A stretch of DNA of 43,589 nucleotides. It comes from Frankiales bacterium (GTDB lineage: Bacteria > Actinomycetota > Actinomycetes > Mycobacteriales > Geodermatophilaceae). The notes beneath the pieces are model-generated. The model saw nothing but the letters and a program-made list of their open reading frames with translations, did not search any database and was not told the origin of the DNA. This document shows positions 1 through 8,337 of the stretch, piece by piece (the first letter of the stretch is position 1; the number at the start of each line of letters is the position of its first letter). The DNA lies in NCBI GenBank assembly GCA_025465155.1, contig JAODNJ010000025.1, forward strand, positions 1 through 43,589. The letters run 5' to 3'. The position numbers were made by a program, and so were the translations under genes.

Positions 1-207
1 TACTTCCACGACCCCAACGGGATCCGCCTCGAGCTCACGACGAATCTCGTGTCGTCGTGGAAGGAGCGCGAGGACCAGGCCGCCTCCGACGTCCGCGAGT
101 GGATCCGGCTCAAGCAGCAGACCGCCCGGACCGGCGACAGCAGTGCCGCCATCGAGTGGATCAGGCAGCGCCGCGGGGGGCACAAGCCGGACGACCAGCC
201 GCTCTGA
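1..207 (+). CDS. VOC-family (glyoxalase/extradiol-dioxygenase fold) protein, C-terminal part
   Basis: Only the last 68 codons are in the window, and the frame is open from base 1 to the TGA at 205-207. The piece begins YFHDPNGIRLELTT, the closing beta-strand signature of vicinal-oxygen-chelate proteins, in which the Glu of the LEL strand is normally a metal ligand. A charged helical tail of about 50 residues follows. The family includes extradiol ring-cleavage dioxygenases, glyoxalases and epimerases; which one this is cannot be told from the tail. A ring-cleaving role would suit the nearby Rieske dioxygenase, but that is inference. It converges with the IclR gene. Confidence 0.75.
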   Translation, partial: YFHDPNGIRLELTTNLVSSWKEREDQAASDVREWIRLKQQTARTGDSSAAIEWIRQRRGGHKPDDQPL

Positions 208-227
208 GCGCTGCTGGGGTGCTCGTC

Positions 228-1100
228 TCAGGCTGACGGGAGGAAGCCCAGGTCCCGCGAGACCTCCAGCGCCAGCGCGGCGATCCTGCCGGCGAGGTCC
301 CCGTCCCGAGCGGCGTCGAAGCGGTCGGCCGGGCCCAGGGCGGACAGGGCCGCCACGAGGACGCCCCGGTGATCCAGCACGGGTGCCGACAGCGCGTTGA
401 CCGTGCTGTTCAGGCCACCGACCGTCGCCCCCAGACCGCTGGTCCGCACCTCGTCGAGCAGCGCCTCGACGTCCGCCGGGGACAGCCGGCTCGTCACGGG
501 CGACCGCCGCAGGTCGTGCTCGATCGCCTCCCGCGTCACGTCGGGCGGCAGCCAGGCGGCGAACACCTGACCGGTGGCCGAGCTGAGCATGGGCATCACC
601 TCGCCCACCCGCGTCCCGATGGTGATCGGCCGGCGCACGTCCTCCGCCGCGATGATCGTCGGGCCGGCACTCCCCCAGATGGCCAGCGCCACGGAGAAGC
701 CGAGCTGCGCCGCGTAGGCCGGCAACCGCGGTCCCGCGACCTTGACCACGTCGAGGGACTGCACTGCCCGCAGGCCGACGGTGCGCGCCATCGGGCCGAG
801 CCGGTAGCGACCGGTGACCGGGTCCCGCTCCACCATCCCGGACCGTACGAGGCTGACCAGGTAGCGGTGCGCCTTGGCCGGCTGCATGCCGGCGCCGGCC
901 GCCAGGGTCTTCAGCATGGGCGGCGGCTCGTCCAGGGCGTGCTCGGCCATGGCCGCCATCAGCCGCATGCCGATCTCGAGCGAGCGGATGCCGCCCTGGC
1001 CGCCGTCGGGAGCGCCGGACGACGCCGGATCGAGCTCGTCCCAGCCCTCCGTCAGCTCGGCGGACCCGACGTCGGGATCCCCCCGGTCATGCCCGGACAC
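228..1100 (-). CDS. IclR-family transcriptional regulator
   Basis: A 290-residue protein, typical IclR length. The N-terminal winged helix-turn-helix spans about residues 58-100 (MLKTLAAGAGMQPAKAHRYL, then a wing ending GRYRLG). The C-terminal effector-binding domain follows (residues ~115-285, with SSATGQVFAAWLP and the GGLNSTVNALSAPVLDHRG strand). An open frame continues upstream to 1400, but that part is low-complexity Arg/Pro/Gly sequence. I chose the GTG at 1100 because GGAGGT sits six bases before it. IclR proteins often control an adjacent divergent catabolic operon and bind aromatic or acyl effectors. This one is divergent from the Rieske operon, so it is the best candidate for binding the repeated TCTGAC element, though nothing here proves that. 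Confidence 0.9.
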   Translation of the reverse strand: MSGHDRGDPDVGSAELTEGWDELDPASSGAPDGGQGGIRSLEIGMRLMAAMAEHALDEPPPMLKTLAAGAGMQPAKAHRYLVSLVRSGMVERDPVTGRYRLGPMARTVGLRAVQSLDVVKVAGPRLPAYAAQLGFSVALAIWGSAGPTIIAAEDVRRPITIGTRVGEVMPMLSSATGQVFAAWLPPDVTREAIEHDLRRSPVTSRLSPADVEALLDEVRTSGLGATVGGLNSTVNALSAPVLDHRGVLVAALSALGPADRFDAARDGDLAGRIAALALEVSRDLGFLPSA

Positions 1101-1416
1101 CCATCCACCTCCACCCGGCCGTGCGGTGCGCCGACCACCCAGGACGCCCGGAAGCGTACGGCGGCATCCCGGCAGCGCCGGAGCGACGGGCGGCTGCGTC
1201 GGCGCGGCCTGCACCGCCACGGGACCGACCGCCGCCGCGCCGACGGAGCACCGGGCGGTCGAGTCCTCACGTGCGCCCCGGAAACGGCTACTCTCACTGC
1301 GCAGCTTCCTCGCCCCCGACCGTCCGTGTCCACTCGCCTCCGAACCGCCTACAGGCCGCTGACCTGCAGATATGAGGAGGGAGGGCAGATGTGGTGACAC
1401 CTACGACATCGTTGTT

Positions 1417-1431
1417 TCTGACACTATGGTC
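1417..1431 (+). promoter_or_regulatory. TCTGAC element, site A
   Basis: The sequence is TCTGACACTATGGTC, in the form TGAC-N6-GTC. It lies just upstream of the -10-like box of the operon starting at 1449 and in the IclR intergenic region. It is one of ten related sites in the window, all between genes. The role as an operator is inferred from recurrence and position. Confidence 0.6.
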
Positions 1432-1434
1432 TGG

Positions 1435-1442
1435 TATAGAAT
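1435..1442 (+). promoter_or_regulatory. -10-like box of the Rieske operon
   Basis: TATAGAAT (containing TAGAAT, a TANNNT match) stands six bases before the GTG at 1449. That spacing suggests transcription begins at or next to the start codon, giving a leaderless message. No Shine-Dalgarno sequence precedes the GTG. The same GGTATAGAAT string recurs before the TetR gene at 30074-30083. Confidence 0.5.
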
Positions 1443-1448
1443 ATTGAT

Positions 1449-1736
1449 GTGGCCGCCGTCGACGAACCCGCCGTCCCTGCCGTGAGCGGCGACGGCGCCT
1501 CGGGCACCGGTCCGGTGCCCGAGGAACGTGAGCTGGCCATCCTGACCAACGAGTTCGCGAGCGTGCGGGTCCTGCTCGACACCCGCGGCAACGGGCCCCG
1601 CCTGCTGATCGAGGACCTCGAGGACGGCGCCCGCATCTGGCTGTCACCCCTGGAGCTGGCCAGCCTCTGCCTGGCGAGCCCCGAGGACCGGGTCAACTGG
1701 CTGCGGGTGGGCCTCTACCGGGACGAGCGGACGTGA
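1449..1736 (+). CDS. Small protein of unknown function, first gene of the Rieske operon
   Basis: A 95-residue acidic protein with no membrane segment and no Cys cluster. The first ~25 residues are Ala/Pro/Gly-rich and probably disordered. The rest forms a compact alpha/beta unit (NEFASVRVLLDTRGNGPRL, then IEDLEDGARIWLSPLELASL, then a short helix ending WLRVGLYRDE). The GTG start is chosen because it sits six bases after a -10-like box and no ribosome-binding site is present. An alternative ATG at 1447 is out of frame. The TGA overlaps the GTG of the next gene, so the two are translationally coupled. I do not recognise the family with certainty. Its place at the head of an oxygenase operon suggests an accessory role. 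Confidence 0.7.
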   Translation: MAAVDEPAVPAVSGDGASGTGPVPEERELAILTNEFASVRVLLDTRGNGPRLLIEDLEDGARIWLSPLELASLCLASPEDRVNWLRVGLYRDERT

Positions 1737-2881
1737 GCCCGGCCGCCCTCGTGGGCCTCGGCCTGACGGAGATGTCACCGCGACCGGGAGGCGACGCGAC
1801 CGAACTGGCGGTCGCCGCGCTCGGTGCGGCCCTCGACGACGCGGGGCTGGCCCGCGCGGACGTCGACGGCCTGGTCGTCGGCTCCAGCCAGGGCGTCCGC
1901 CCCGACCGGGTCGGCGTGGCGCTGGCCCGGCAGGCCGGCCTCGGAGACCTGCGCCTGCTCGAGCACGTGGAGATCAAGGGCGCCACCACCCTCGCGATGG
2001 TCGACCGCGCCGTCCGTGCGGTCGGCGAGGGCTCGGCCCGGACCGTGGTGTGCGTGTTCGCCGATGCCCCGCTGCGCGCAGGCGGGAGCGCCGGCTCCAC
2101 CTACGCGAAGAGCGGCGGCACCAGCGGCGTGCGCGGGCTCGAACGCGCGTCGGGGCTGCTCGGCTCGGTGCCCACCTACGCGCTGCTGGCGGCCCGCTGG
2201 CTGCACGTGACCGGCGGTTCGGCCGCGGACCTGTGCGCCGTCGCCGTCTCCGCCCGTGCCTGGGCGGTCGACAACCCCGCCGCCGTCCAGCGGACGCCGC
2301 TCGACGCCGAGGCGTACTTCGCCAGTCCGGTCATCGCCGAGCCGCTGCGCCGGCTGGACTGCGCCCGCCCAGTGAACGGGGCCGCGGCCGTCGTCGTCAC
2401 CGCCGACCCCGGCATCGGCCGGGCACCCCGTGTGGTCGTCCGCGGCAGCGGCGCGGTGCACCCGATGCGGCGCCGGCGGGCAGGCGCGGAATCGTGGTTC
2501 GGCGGCGGCCGCCGTGCCGTCGACGACGCGCTCGCCGCGGCCGGCATGGTGCGCGCCGACCTCGACGTCCTCGAGCTCTACGACCCGTTCAGCGTCGTCA
2601 CCCTGCACCTGCTCGAGGAGTACGGCTTCTGCCCGGCCGGCAAGGTCGGGCCACTGGTCCGGGACGGCGCCATCGCGCCCGGCGGCACCCTCCCGGTCAA
2701 CACCGGCGGCGGTCAGCTGTCCGGCTTCTACCTGCAGGGCATGACCCCGCTGGTCGAGGCGCTCGTGCAGCTGCGCGGCGACGGCGGGGGCCGGCAGGTC
2801 CCGAGCGCGCGAACGGCCCTCGTCGGGGGCATCGGCGGTCGCCTGGACCACCACGCCTCCCTCGTCCTGGAGGCGGCATGA
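1733..2881 (+). CDS. Thiolase-fold protein of the SCP-x/Ltp type, probable retro-aldolase subunit
   Basis: A 382-residue protein of the lipid-transfer/thiolase-like family. Recognisable parts are the N-terminal half (LAVAALGAALDDAGLARADVDGL), ELYDPFSVVTLHLLEEYGF near residue 285, and the NTGGGQLSGFYLQG loop near residue 325 where thiolases have their active-site loops. The region where true thiolases carry the nucleophile (NRxCxSG) reads HVEIKGATTLAM here, with no Cys. The next gene encodes a DUF35 zinc-ribbon/OB-fold protein. The same pairing forms the Ltp2-ChsH2 aldolase of steroid side-chain degradation, so a C-C bond-cleaving aldolase is more likely than a thiolase. The GTG start overlaps the previous stop by four bases. 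Confidence 0.85.
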   Translation: MSPAALVGLGLTEMSPRPGGDATELAVAALGAALDDAGLARADVDGLVVGSSQGVRPDRVGVALARQAGLGDLRLLEHVEIKGATTLAMVDRAVRAVGEGSARTVVCVFADAPLRAGGSAGSTYAKSGGTSGVRGLERASGLLGSVPTYALLAARWLHVTGGSAADLCAVAVSARAWAVDNPAAVQRTPLDAEAYFASPVIAEPLRRLDCARPVNGAAAVVVTADPGIGRAPRVVVRGSGAVHPMRRRRAGAESWFGGGRRAVDDALAAAGMVRADLDVLELYDPFSVVTLHLLEEYGFCPAGKVGPLVRDGAIAPGGTLPVNTGGGQLSGFYLQGMTPLVEALVQLRGDGGGRQVPSARTALVGGIGGRLDHHASLVLEAA

Positions 2882-3345
2882 CCGCCGCGGAGGACTGGCT
2901 GCTGGACCCCTCGCTCGCGCCGTCCACCGGCGGCCGGCTCGCTCCGCTCTACGCCGGCGCCGCCGAGGGCCGGCTGACCCTGCCGTTCTGCGCCGCCTGC
3001 GACCTGCCGCTGGAGTTGGAGCAGCAGGTGTGCGACGGCTGCGGCCGCGACGACGTGGCCTGGCGGGACGTCGCCGCCGAGGGCACGGTGCACACCGTGA
3101 CCGTCGTCCACCGTCGCGAGACCGGGCTGGTGCGCGCCGAGGACCCGTACCCGGTCGCCGACGTCGAGCTCACCAGCGGCCACCGGCTGCTCATGGCCGG
3201 GCGGCGACCATCGGCACCCCCGGCCATCGGCACGCCGGTGACCGTCTCCTTCCGGTTCCTCGGGGGGGTTGCGGTTCCCGCGTACGACGCAGCCGTCCCC
3301 GCGTCCGGCCCACCCACTCCCCTCCCGCAGGAGTCACCACGATGA
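2878..3345 (+). CDS. DUF35 zinc-ribbon/OB-fold protein, partner of the thiolase-fold protein
   Basis: A 155-residue protein. A rubredoxin-like zinc ribbon is formed by Cys38, Cys41, Cys52 and Cys55 (CAACDLP...CDGC). An OB-fold follows (AEGTVHTVTVVHR, PYPVADVELTSG, PVTVSFRFLGG) and the tail is Pro-rich. DUF35 proteins bind acyl-CoA and stabilise thiolase-fold partners; ChsH2 does so for the Ltp2 aldolase. The ATG overlaps the stop of the thiolase-fold gene (ATGA), as expected for an obligate complex. The stop in turn overlaps the start of the Rieske alpha gene. Confidence 0.87.
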   Translation: MTAAEDWLLDPSLAPSTGGRLAPLYAGAAEGRLTLPFCAACDLPLELEQQVCDGCGRDDVAWRDVAAEGTVHTVTVVHRRETGLVRAEDPYPVADVELTSGHRLLMAGRRPSAPPAIGTPVTVSFRFLGGVAVPAYDAAVPASGPPTPLPQESPR

Positions 3346-4670
3346 CGGAACTCGACACGCGACCCGCGCCGGCGCGCACCGACGTCGACGACCTGGTCCG
3401 CCCCGACCGGGTGTCCGGGGCGGTGTACACCGACCCCGAGGTCTTCGAACTCGAGATGCAGCGCATCTTCCGCGAGGGCTGGGTGTACGTCGGCCACGAG
3501 AGCGAGGTGCCCGAGCCCGGCGACTACGTGACCCGCCGGATCGGCCGCGAGCCGGTCATCCTCGTCCGCAGCAAGGACGGCGAGGTCCGGGTGCTCGCCA
3601 ACCGGTGCAGCCACCGCGGCAACCGGCTGTGCAACGCCGAGAAGGGCAACTCCAGCACGTTCCGCTGCCCCTACCACGGGTGGACGTTCACCAACGCCGG
3701 CGACCTGGTGGGCGTGCCCATGCGGCAGGGCTACGCGGAGCGCTTCCTGGCCGTCCGCGAGGAGCTGGGCCTGGCCCCCGCGCCGCGCATGGACAGCTAC
3801 GGCGGCTTCGTGTTCGCCTCGCTCACCGCCGAGGGGATCTCGCTGCGCGAGCACCTCGGCAGCGCCACGGGCGCCATCGACCGCCTGCTGGCCCTCTCCC
3901 CCACCGGGACCCTCGACCTGCGGGCCGGCTGGATGAAGCACCGGATGAGGTGCAACTGGAAGATGGTCATGGAGAACAACGTGGACGGCTACCACGCGCT
4001 GTTCACCCACCAGTCGGTCTACGACGCCGTCCGGCCGGCCAAGGTGTCGCACGTCCCGACCAAGGTGGAGGTCTACGTCCGCGACCTCGGCGACGGACAC
4101 TCCGAGATCGACTACGCCGCGGAGTACACCCGCCTCGACGACGAGTTCGTCTGGTTCGGGCGGGCGCCCCGGGAGAAGCTGCCGAAGTACGTCGCGGCCA
4201 TGGAGGAGGCCCACGGCCCCGAGGCGACGCACAAGGCGTTCGTCGTCGGCCCGCCGCACACGCTGATCTTCCCGAACCTGTTCCTCGCCGAGATGAACAT
4301 CATGACCGTCGAGCCGCTGGGCCCCGGCGAGACGATCGCCTACACCACGCCGGCGCTCATTCCCGGCCAGGACGAGATGAACGAGCGGATGTTGCGCCGC
4401 ACCGAGGGCGCGATGGGGCCGGCCGGGTTCCTCATCGCCGACGACGGCGAGATCGGCATGCGCAACCAGTTCGGCCTGGCCGCCCGGGAGCCCGAATGGA
4501 TCCAGCTGTCCCGCGGCATCGAGACCGACATCGAGGACGAGACCGGCATCGTCAACCACGACAAGAGCGCCGAGACCCCGCAGCGCGGCTGGTGGAAGCA
4601 CTGGTCCTCGGTCCTGAACGGGCGGGCCCCGGGCGCCGTCTCCGGCAGCACCGGCGAGGAGCGGGCATGA
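3342..4670 (+). CDS. Rieske non-heme iron ring-hydroxylating dioxygenase, alpha subunit
   Basis: A 442-residue catalytic subunit. The Rieske [2Fe-2S] ligands are Cys89-x-His91 and Cys109-x2-His112. The mononuclear iron site is Asp215-x2-His218-x4-His223 within NVDGYHALFTH. The protein should insert both atoms of O2 into an aromatic ring. Length and motifs fit the benzoate/anthranilate-like alpha-beta class, judged by eye. The ATG follows GCAGGAG and overlaps the DUF35 stop. No ferredoxin or reductase gene is in the window, so the electron donor must be encoded elsewhere. Being locked between a DUF35 gene and two CoA ligases suggests a ring carboxylic acid or its CoA ester as substrate; that part is inference. 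Confidence 0.95.
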   Translation: MTELDTRPAPARTDVDDLVRPDRVSGAVYTDPEVFELEMQRIFREGWVYVGHESEVPEPGDYVTRRIGREPVILVRSKDGEVRVLANRCSHRGNRLCNAEKGNSSTFRCPYHGWTFTNAGDLVGVPMRQGYAERFLAVREELGLAPAPRMDSYGGFVFASLTAEGISLREHLGSATGAIDRLLALSPTGTLDLRAGWMKHRMRCNWKMVMENNVDGYHALFTHQSVYDAVRPAKVSHVPTKVEVYVRDLGDGHSEIDYAAEYTRLDDEFVWFGRAPREKLPKYVAAMEEAHGPEATHKAFVVGPPHTLIFPNLFLAEMNIMTVEPLGPGETIAYTTPALIPGQDEMNERMLRRTEGAMGPAGFLIADDGEIGMRNQFGLAAREPEWIQLSRGIETDIEDETGIVNHDKSAETPQRGWWKHWSSVLNGRAPGAVSGSTGEERA

Positions 4671-5191
4671 CCGTCACGGCGCGGGAGGCAATCGACCACG
4701 GCGCGCAGGCCACCCGGCCGGAGGCCGCCGTCGAGGCGTTCCTCTACCGGGAGGCGCGGCTCGCCGACGAGGCCCGCTACTCGGAGTGGGAGGCCCTCTG
4801 GGACGACGACGGCGTCTACTGGGTGCCGATGGGGCCCGACGACGACCCGCACGTGAACCTCTCCTACATCTACGACAACCGCCGGCGGATCAAGAGCCGC
4901 ATCGCCCAGCTCAACTCGGGCGTGCGGCACTCGCAGACCCCGCCGTCGGTGATGCGGCGGACGCTGGCCAACCTGGAGGTCCTCGACCGGACCTCCGACG
5001 ACCGGGGCACCACGGTGACCGTCGGGGCCAACTTCGCCCTGTACGAGTACCGCTACGACATGAACATCTGGGCCGGCCGGGTGGTCTACGCCGTCCGGAT
5101 CCGGGCCGACGGAGAGCTCCGCCTGGTCGCCAAGACCGTCCACCTCGTGAACGCCGGCGGCCCCGTGCCGACCCTGGCGTTCCTCGTCTGA
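4667..5191 (+). CDS. Ring-hydroxylating dioxygenase, beta subunit
   Basis: A 174-residue protein of the NTF2-like fold that forms the structural subunit of alpha3-beta3 dioxygenases. The family signature is near the N-terminus (VEAFLYREARLADEARYSEWEAL then DDGVYWVP), with RHSQTPPSVMRRTLANLEV in the middle and the closing strands RLVAKTVHLVNAG. The ATG overlaps the alpha-subunit stop by four bases, so the two are coupled. Size is normal for BenB-type beta subunits. It carries no catalytic residues of its own. Confidence 0.94.
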   Translation: MTVTAREAIDHGAQATRPEAAVEAFLYREARLADEARYSEWEALWDDDGVYWVPMGPDDDPHVNLSYIYDNRRRIKSRIAQLNSGVRHSQTPPSVMRRTLANLEVLDRTSDDRGTTVTVGANFALYEYRYDMNIWAGRVVYAVRIRADGELRLVAKTVHLVNAGGPVPTLAFLV

Positions 5192-5200
5192 GGAGCAAGG

Positions 5201-6751
5201 ATGCTCGTCGGGGACATCGCCCGCCGCAACGCCCGCCGCTATCCCACCAAGACCGCCGTCATGAGCGGCGGCACCCGGCTCTCCTGGGCGGCGGTGGACG
5301 AACGGGCCAACCGGCTGGCCACCTACCTGCTCGCGCAGAGACTGCAGCCCGGTGACCGGGTCGCCATCTGCGCGCGCAACACCGCCGAATGGCCGGAGCT
5401 GAGCTTCGGCCTGGCCAAGGCCGGGCTGGTCAGCGTGCCGATCAACATCCGGCTGTCGGCGCCGGAGATCGCGCACATCCTGGCCGACTCCGGCACCCGA
5501 GCGGGGGTCCTGCACGCCGACCAGGCGCCGGTCGCCGCCGATCCCTTCGGCGCACTCGACCACGTGCTGCAGATCGGCGGCACCGACGCGGGCCGCGACT
5601 ACGAGACGGCGCTCGCCGCCGGCCGGGCGGTCGACCCCACGCCGGCCGAACTGCGCCCGGACGACGTCCAGTTCATCCTCTACACCAGCGGCACGACCGG
5701 GCACCCGAAGGGCGTTATCCACTCCCACCGGGGCATGCTCGCTCAGGCCGCGGACACCGCGATCGTCACCGAGGCGCGGCACGACGACGTCACCCTCGGC
5801 ACGACGCCGTCGTTCACCGCGGGTGGCATGATCCGCACGGTCGCCGGCCTCTACCTCGGCCAGACGCTGGTGCTGCACCCCAGGTTCGACCCCGAGGCCG
5901 TCCTGGACGAGATCGAGCGCAGCCGGGTGACGATGACGACGTTCATCCCCACCATGCTCATGCGCACGCTGAAGGTCCTCACCGAACAGCCGCGCGACGT
6001 CTCCAGCCTGCGCCGGATCAGCTACGGGTCCGCGCCGGTGCCGCCCGGCCTCGCCGAGGAGGCGATACAGCGACTCGGCTGTGACCTGCAACAGCGGTAC
6101 GGGCTGACCGAGGCCGGCGGTCAGGCCACGATCCTGACGCCCGAGGACCACCGTCGCGCCATCGCCGGCGAGGAGCATCTGCTCGCCTCGTGCGGCCGGG
6201 AGACGCCGTTCGCCGAGATCGCCATCGTCGACGACGAAGGCAAGGTGCTCCCGTCCGGGGAGACCGGGGAGATCGTCATCCGGTCCGACGCCGCGGCGCT
6301 GGGGTACTGGAACCGTCCCGAGGCGACCACGGCCACGTTCCGTCCCGAGGGCCTGTACTCGGGCGACCTCGGCTGGCTCGACGAGGCCGGCTACCTCTAC
6401 ATCGCCGGGCGCAAGACCGACATGGTCATCTCCGGCGGATTCAACGTCTACCCGGCCGAGATCGAGCGGGTCATCGCCGGGCATCCGGGCGTGGACCTGG
6501 TCACCGTGGTCGGCATCCCGGACCCGGAGTGGGGCGAGACCCCGGTGGCCGTCGTCGTGCCGAAGGGAACGCCCGACCCCGGGCTGGCCGACCAGCTGCG
6601 GGAGCTCTGCCGCGGCAACCTCGCCGGCTACAAGCAGCCCCGCCGCTTCGAGTTCCGCGAGGCGCTTCCCCTCGGCCCGGCCGGCAAGATCCTCAAACGC
6701 GAGGTGCGCGCCGAGCTCATCGACCCGGCTCCGACGGGGACCGCGTCGTGA
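5201..6751 (+). CDS. AMP-forming acyl-CoA synthetase (CoA ligase 1)
   Basis: A 516-residue ANL-superfamily enzyme that activates a carboxylic acid through an acyl-adenylate to its CoA thioester. The ATP-binding loop is YTSGTTGHPKG from residue 161, the hinge region YSGDLGWLD starts at residue 386, and the catalytic lysine in GPAGKILKREV is about residue 496. The ATG is preceded by GAGGAG and lies nine bases after the dioxygenase beta gene. It is clearly different from the ligase that follows, so the operon holds two distinct activating enzymes. The acid substrate is not evident. Confidence 0.92.
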   Translation: MLVGDIARRNARRYPTKTAVMSGGTRLSWAAVDERANRLATYLLAQRLQPGDRVAICARNTAEWPELSFGLAKAGLVSVPINIRLSAPEIAHILADSGTRAGVLHADQAPVAADPFGALDHVLQIGGTDAGRDYETALAAGRAVDPTPAELRPDDVQFILYTSGTTGHPKGVIHSHRGMLAQAADTAIVTEARHDDVTLGTTPSFTAGGMIRTVAGLYLGQTLVLHPRFDPEAVLDEIERSRVTMTTFIPTMLMRTLKVLTEQPRDVSSLRRISYGSAPVPPGLAEEAIQRLGCDLQQRYGLTEAGGQATILTPEDHRRAIAGEEHLLASCGRETPFAEIAIVDDEGKVLPSGETGEIVIRSDAAALGYWNRPEATTATFRPEGLYSGDLGWLDEAGYLYIAGRKTDMVISGGFNVYPAEIERVIAGHPGVDLVTVVGIPDPEWGETPVAVVVPKGTPDPGLADQLRELCRGNLAGYKQPRRFEFREALPLGPAGKILKREVRAELIDPAPTGTAS

Positions 6752-8337
6752 CCGCCGGCTCGGCCCTGGCGGCCCACACCTGGCGGCCGGAGTTCGAGGC
6801 GGAGACCGTCTGGGCGCTGCTGCGCCGGCGGGCGGAGCTCACCCCGGACGCGTTGTTCGGGGTCGACGAGCACCGCCGCACGCTGACCTTCGCCGAGCTC
6901 CGCGCCGCCGTCGAGCGGGGCGCCGCCGGACTGACGCGGCTCGGTGTCCGGCCGGGCGACGTCGTGTCGTGGCAGCTGCCCAACGGCCTGGACACCATCA
7001 CCCTCTCGCTGGCGCTCTCCCGGCTGGGCGCGGTGCAGAACCCGCTGGTCACGATGTTGCGCGAGCGGGAGCTGACCTTCATCTGCCGGCAAGCGGGGGC
7101 TCGCTGGCTCGTCGTCCCCGGGGAGTTCCGCGGCACCGACCACACGGCGATGGCCGAGGCCGTCGCTGCCGCCGTCCCGGGCCTGCGGGTGCTGTCGGTG
7201 GCCGCCGGCCTACCCGACGCCGACCCGGCCTCGGTCGAGCTGCCGCCCGAGCCGGTCGGCGCGGCCGACGGGACGGCGGTGCGCTGGCTGTACTACACGT
7301 CGGGCACGACGTCGGACCCCAAGGGCGCCAGGCACACCGACCGGGGCCTGATGGCTGCTTCCGACACGTTCTGCGCGAACCTCGGCGTCACGGCCGAGGA
7401 CCAGACGGCCGCCCTGCTGCCGCTCCCCCACGTCGGCGGCATCGCGCACATCCTCACCGCGCTGCGCAGCGGCAGCAGCCTGGTCACCAGCGCCGTGTTC
7501 GACCCCGTCGCCACGGTCGACCTGCTCCGCGAGCAGCGGATCACGCTGCTCGGCTCCGGGCTGCCGTTCGTCCGGGCCTACCTCGCGCGGCAGCGGGCCG
7601 AACCCGGGACGCGGCTGTTCCCCCACGTCCGCGCGGTCCTGTTCGGCGGCTCCGGCCGGCCGGCGGGACTGCACGAGGAGATCAAGAGCGAGCTCGGCGG
7701 CGTCGGGTCGGTGTCGGGCTACGGCCTCACCGAGTGCCCGTACTTCTGCTGGGGCACGCCGCAGGACAGCGACGCCGCCCATGCCAGGTCCGAGGGCCGG
7801 CCGGGGCCGGGCGGCGAGATCCGCGTCGTCCGCGCCGACGGCAGCACCGCCGGCACCGGCGAGGAGGGCGAGCTGCGGCTGCGCGGCCCCCAGCTGATGC
7901 TCGGCTACGTCGACAGCACGCTGGACGCCGACGCCTTCGACGAGCACGGCTTCCTGCGCACCGGCGACCTCGGATACGTCGACTCGGAAGGCGTCGTCAC
8001 GGTCACCGGCCGGATCAAGGACATCATCATCCGGAAGATGGAGAACATCTCCGCCCGCGAGGTGGAGGAGCACCTGATCACCCACCCGGCGGTCGCCGAC
8101 GTCGCGGTCATCGGCCTGCCGGACCAGGAGACCGGCGAGCGGGCCGTCGCCGTCGTCGTCCCCGCCGACCCGGCGGCGCCGCCCACGCTGGCCGATCTGA
8201 CCGCGCACCTCGGCGCGCGCGGGCTGTCGACCCGGAAGTTCCCCGAGCAGCTCGAGGTCATCGGCGAGCTGCCCCGCAACGCCATGGGCAAGATCGTCAA
8301 GCGCGACCTCACCAGCCGGTACGGCGGCGCCCGGTGA
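6748..8337 (+). CDS. AMP-forming acyl-CoA synthetase (CoA ligase 2)
   Basis: A 529-residue ANL-superfamily ligase. The ATP loop is SGTTSDPKG (residues 185-193) and the C-terminal catalytic lysine in AMGKIVKRDL is about residue 515. The GTG start overlaps the previous stop (GTGA). The protein is strikingly close to the ligase at 34325-35899, sharing for example VVSWQLP, LSRLGAVQNPLV, FICRQA and SGYGLTECPYF, so the two are paralogues of one subfamily. That subfamily may include cyclohexanecarboxylate-type ligases, but I recall this only loosely. Confidence 0.92.
   Translation: MTAGSALAAHTWRPEFEAETVWALLRRRAELTPDALFGVDEHRRTLTFAELRAAVERGAAGLTRLGVRPGDVVSWQLPNGLDTITLSLALSRLGAVQNPLVTMLRERELTFICRQAGARWLVVPGEFRGTDHTAMAEAVAAAVPGLRVLSVAAGLPDADPASVELPPEPVGAADGTAVRWLYYTSGTTSDPKGARHTDRGLMAASDTFCANLGVTAEDQTAALLPLPHVGGIAHILTALRSGSSLVTSAVFDPVATVDLLREQRITLLGSGLPFVRAYLARQRAEPGTRLFPHVRAVLFGGSGRPAGLHEEIKSELGGVGSVSGYGLTECPYFCWGTPQDSDAAHARSEGRPGPGGEIRVVRADGSTAGTGEEGELRLRGPQLMLGYVDSTLDADAFDEHGFLRTGDLGYVDSEGVVTVTGRIKDIIIRKMENISAREVEEHLITHPAVADVAVIGLPDQETGERAVAVVVPADPAAPPTLADLTAHLGARGLSTRKFPEQLEVIGELPRNAMGKIVKRDLTSRYGGAR

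Larger units (their letters stand above)
1101..1448. other. Divergent intergenic region between the IclR gene and the Rieske operon
   Basis: This 348-bp stretch has no convincing gene. The IclR ribosome-binding site is at its left edge. The right 40 bp is the only AT-rich part and carries the TCTGAC element and a -10-like box for the rightward operon. No clear leftward promoter for the IclR gene was recognised. Confidence 0.7.

Noticed and set aside
206-224. GAGC...GCTC hairpin between the VOC and IclR genes as a terminator
   Set aside because: Only four base pairs with an 11-base loop and no U-run.
1374-1397. GAGGAGGGAGGG followed by ATG-TGG-TGA, a two-codon open frame with a strong ribosome-binding site
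   Set aside because: It lies upstream of the apparent promoter of the rightward operon, so it would not be on that transcript. No other support for a leader peptide.
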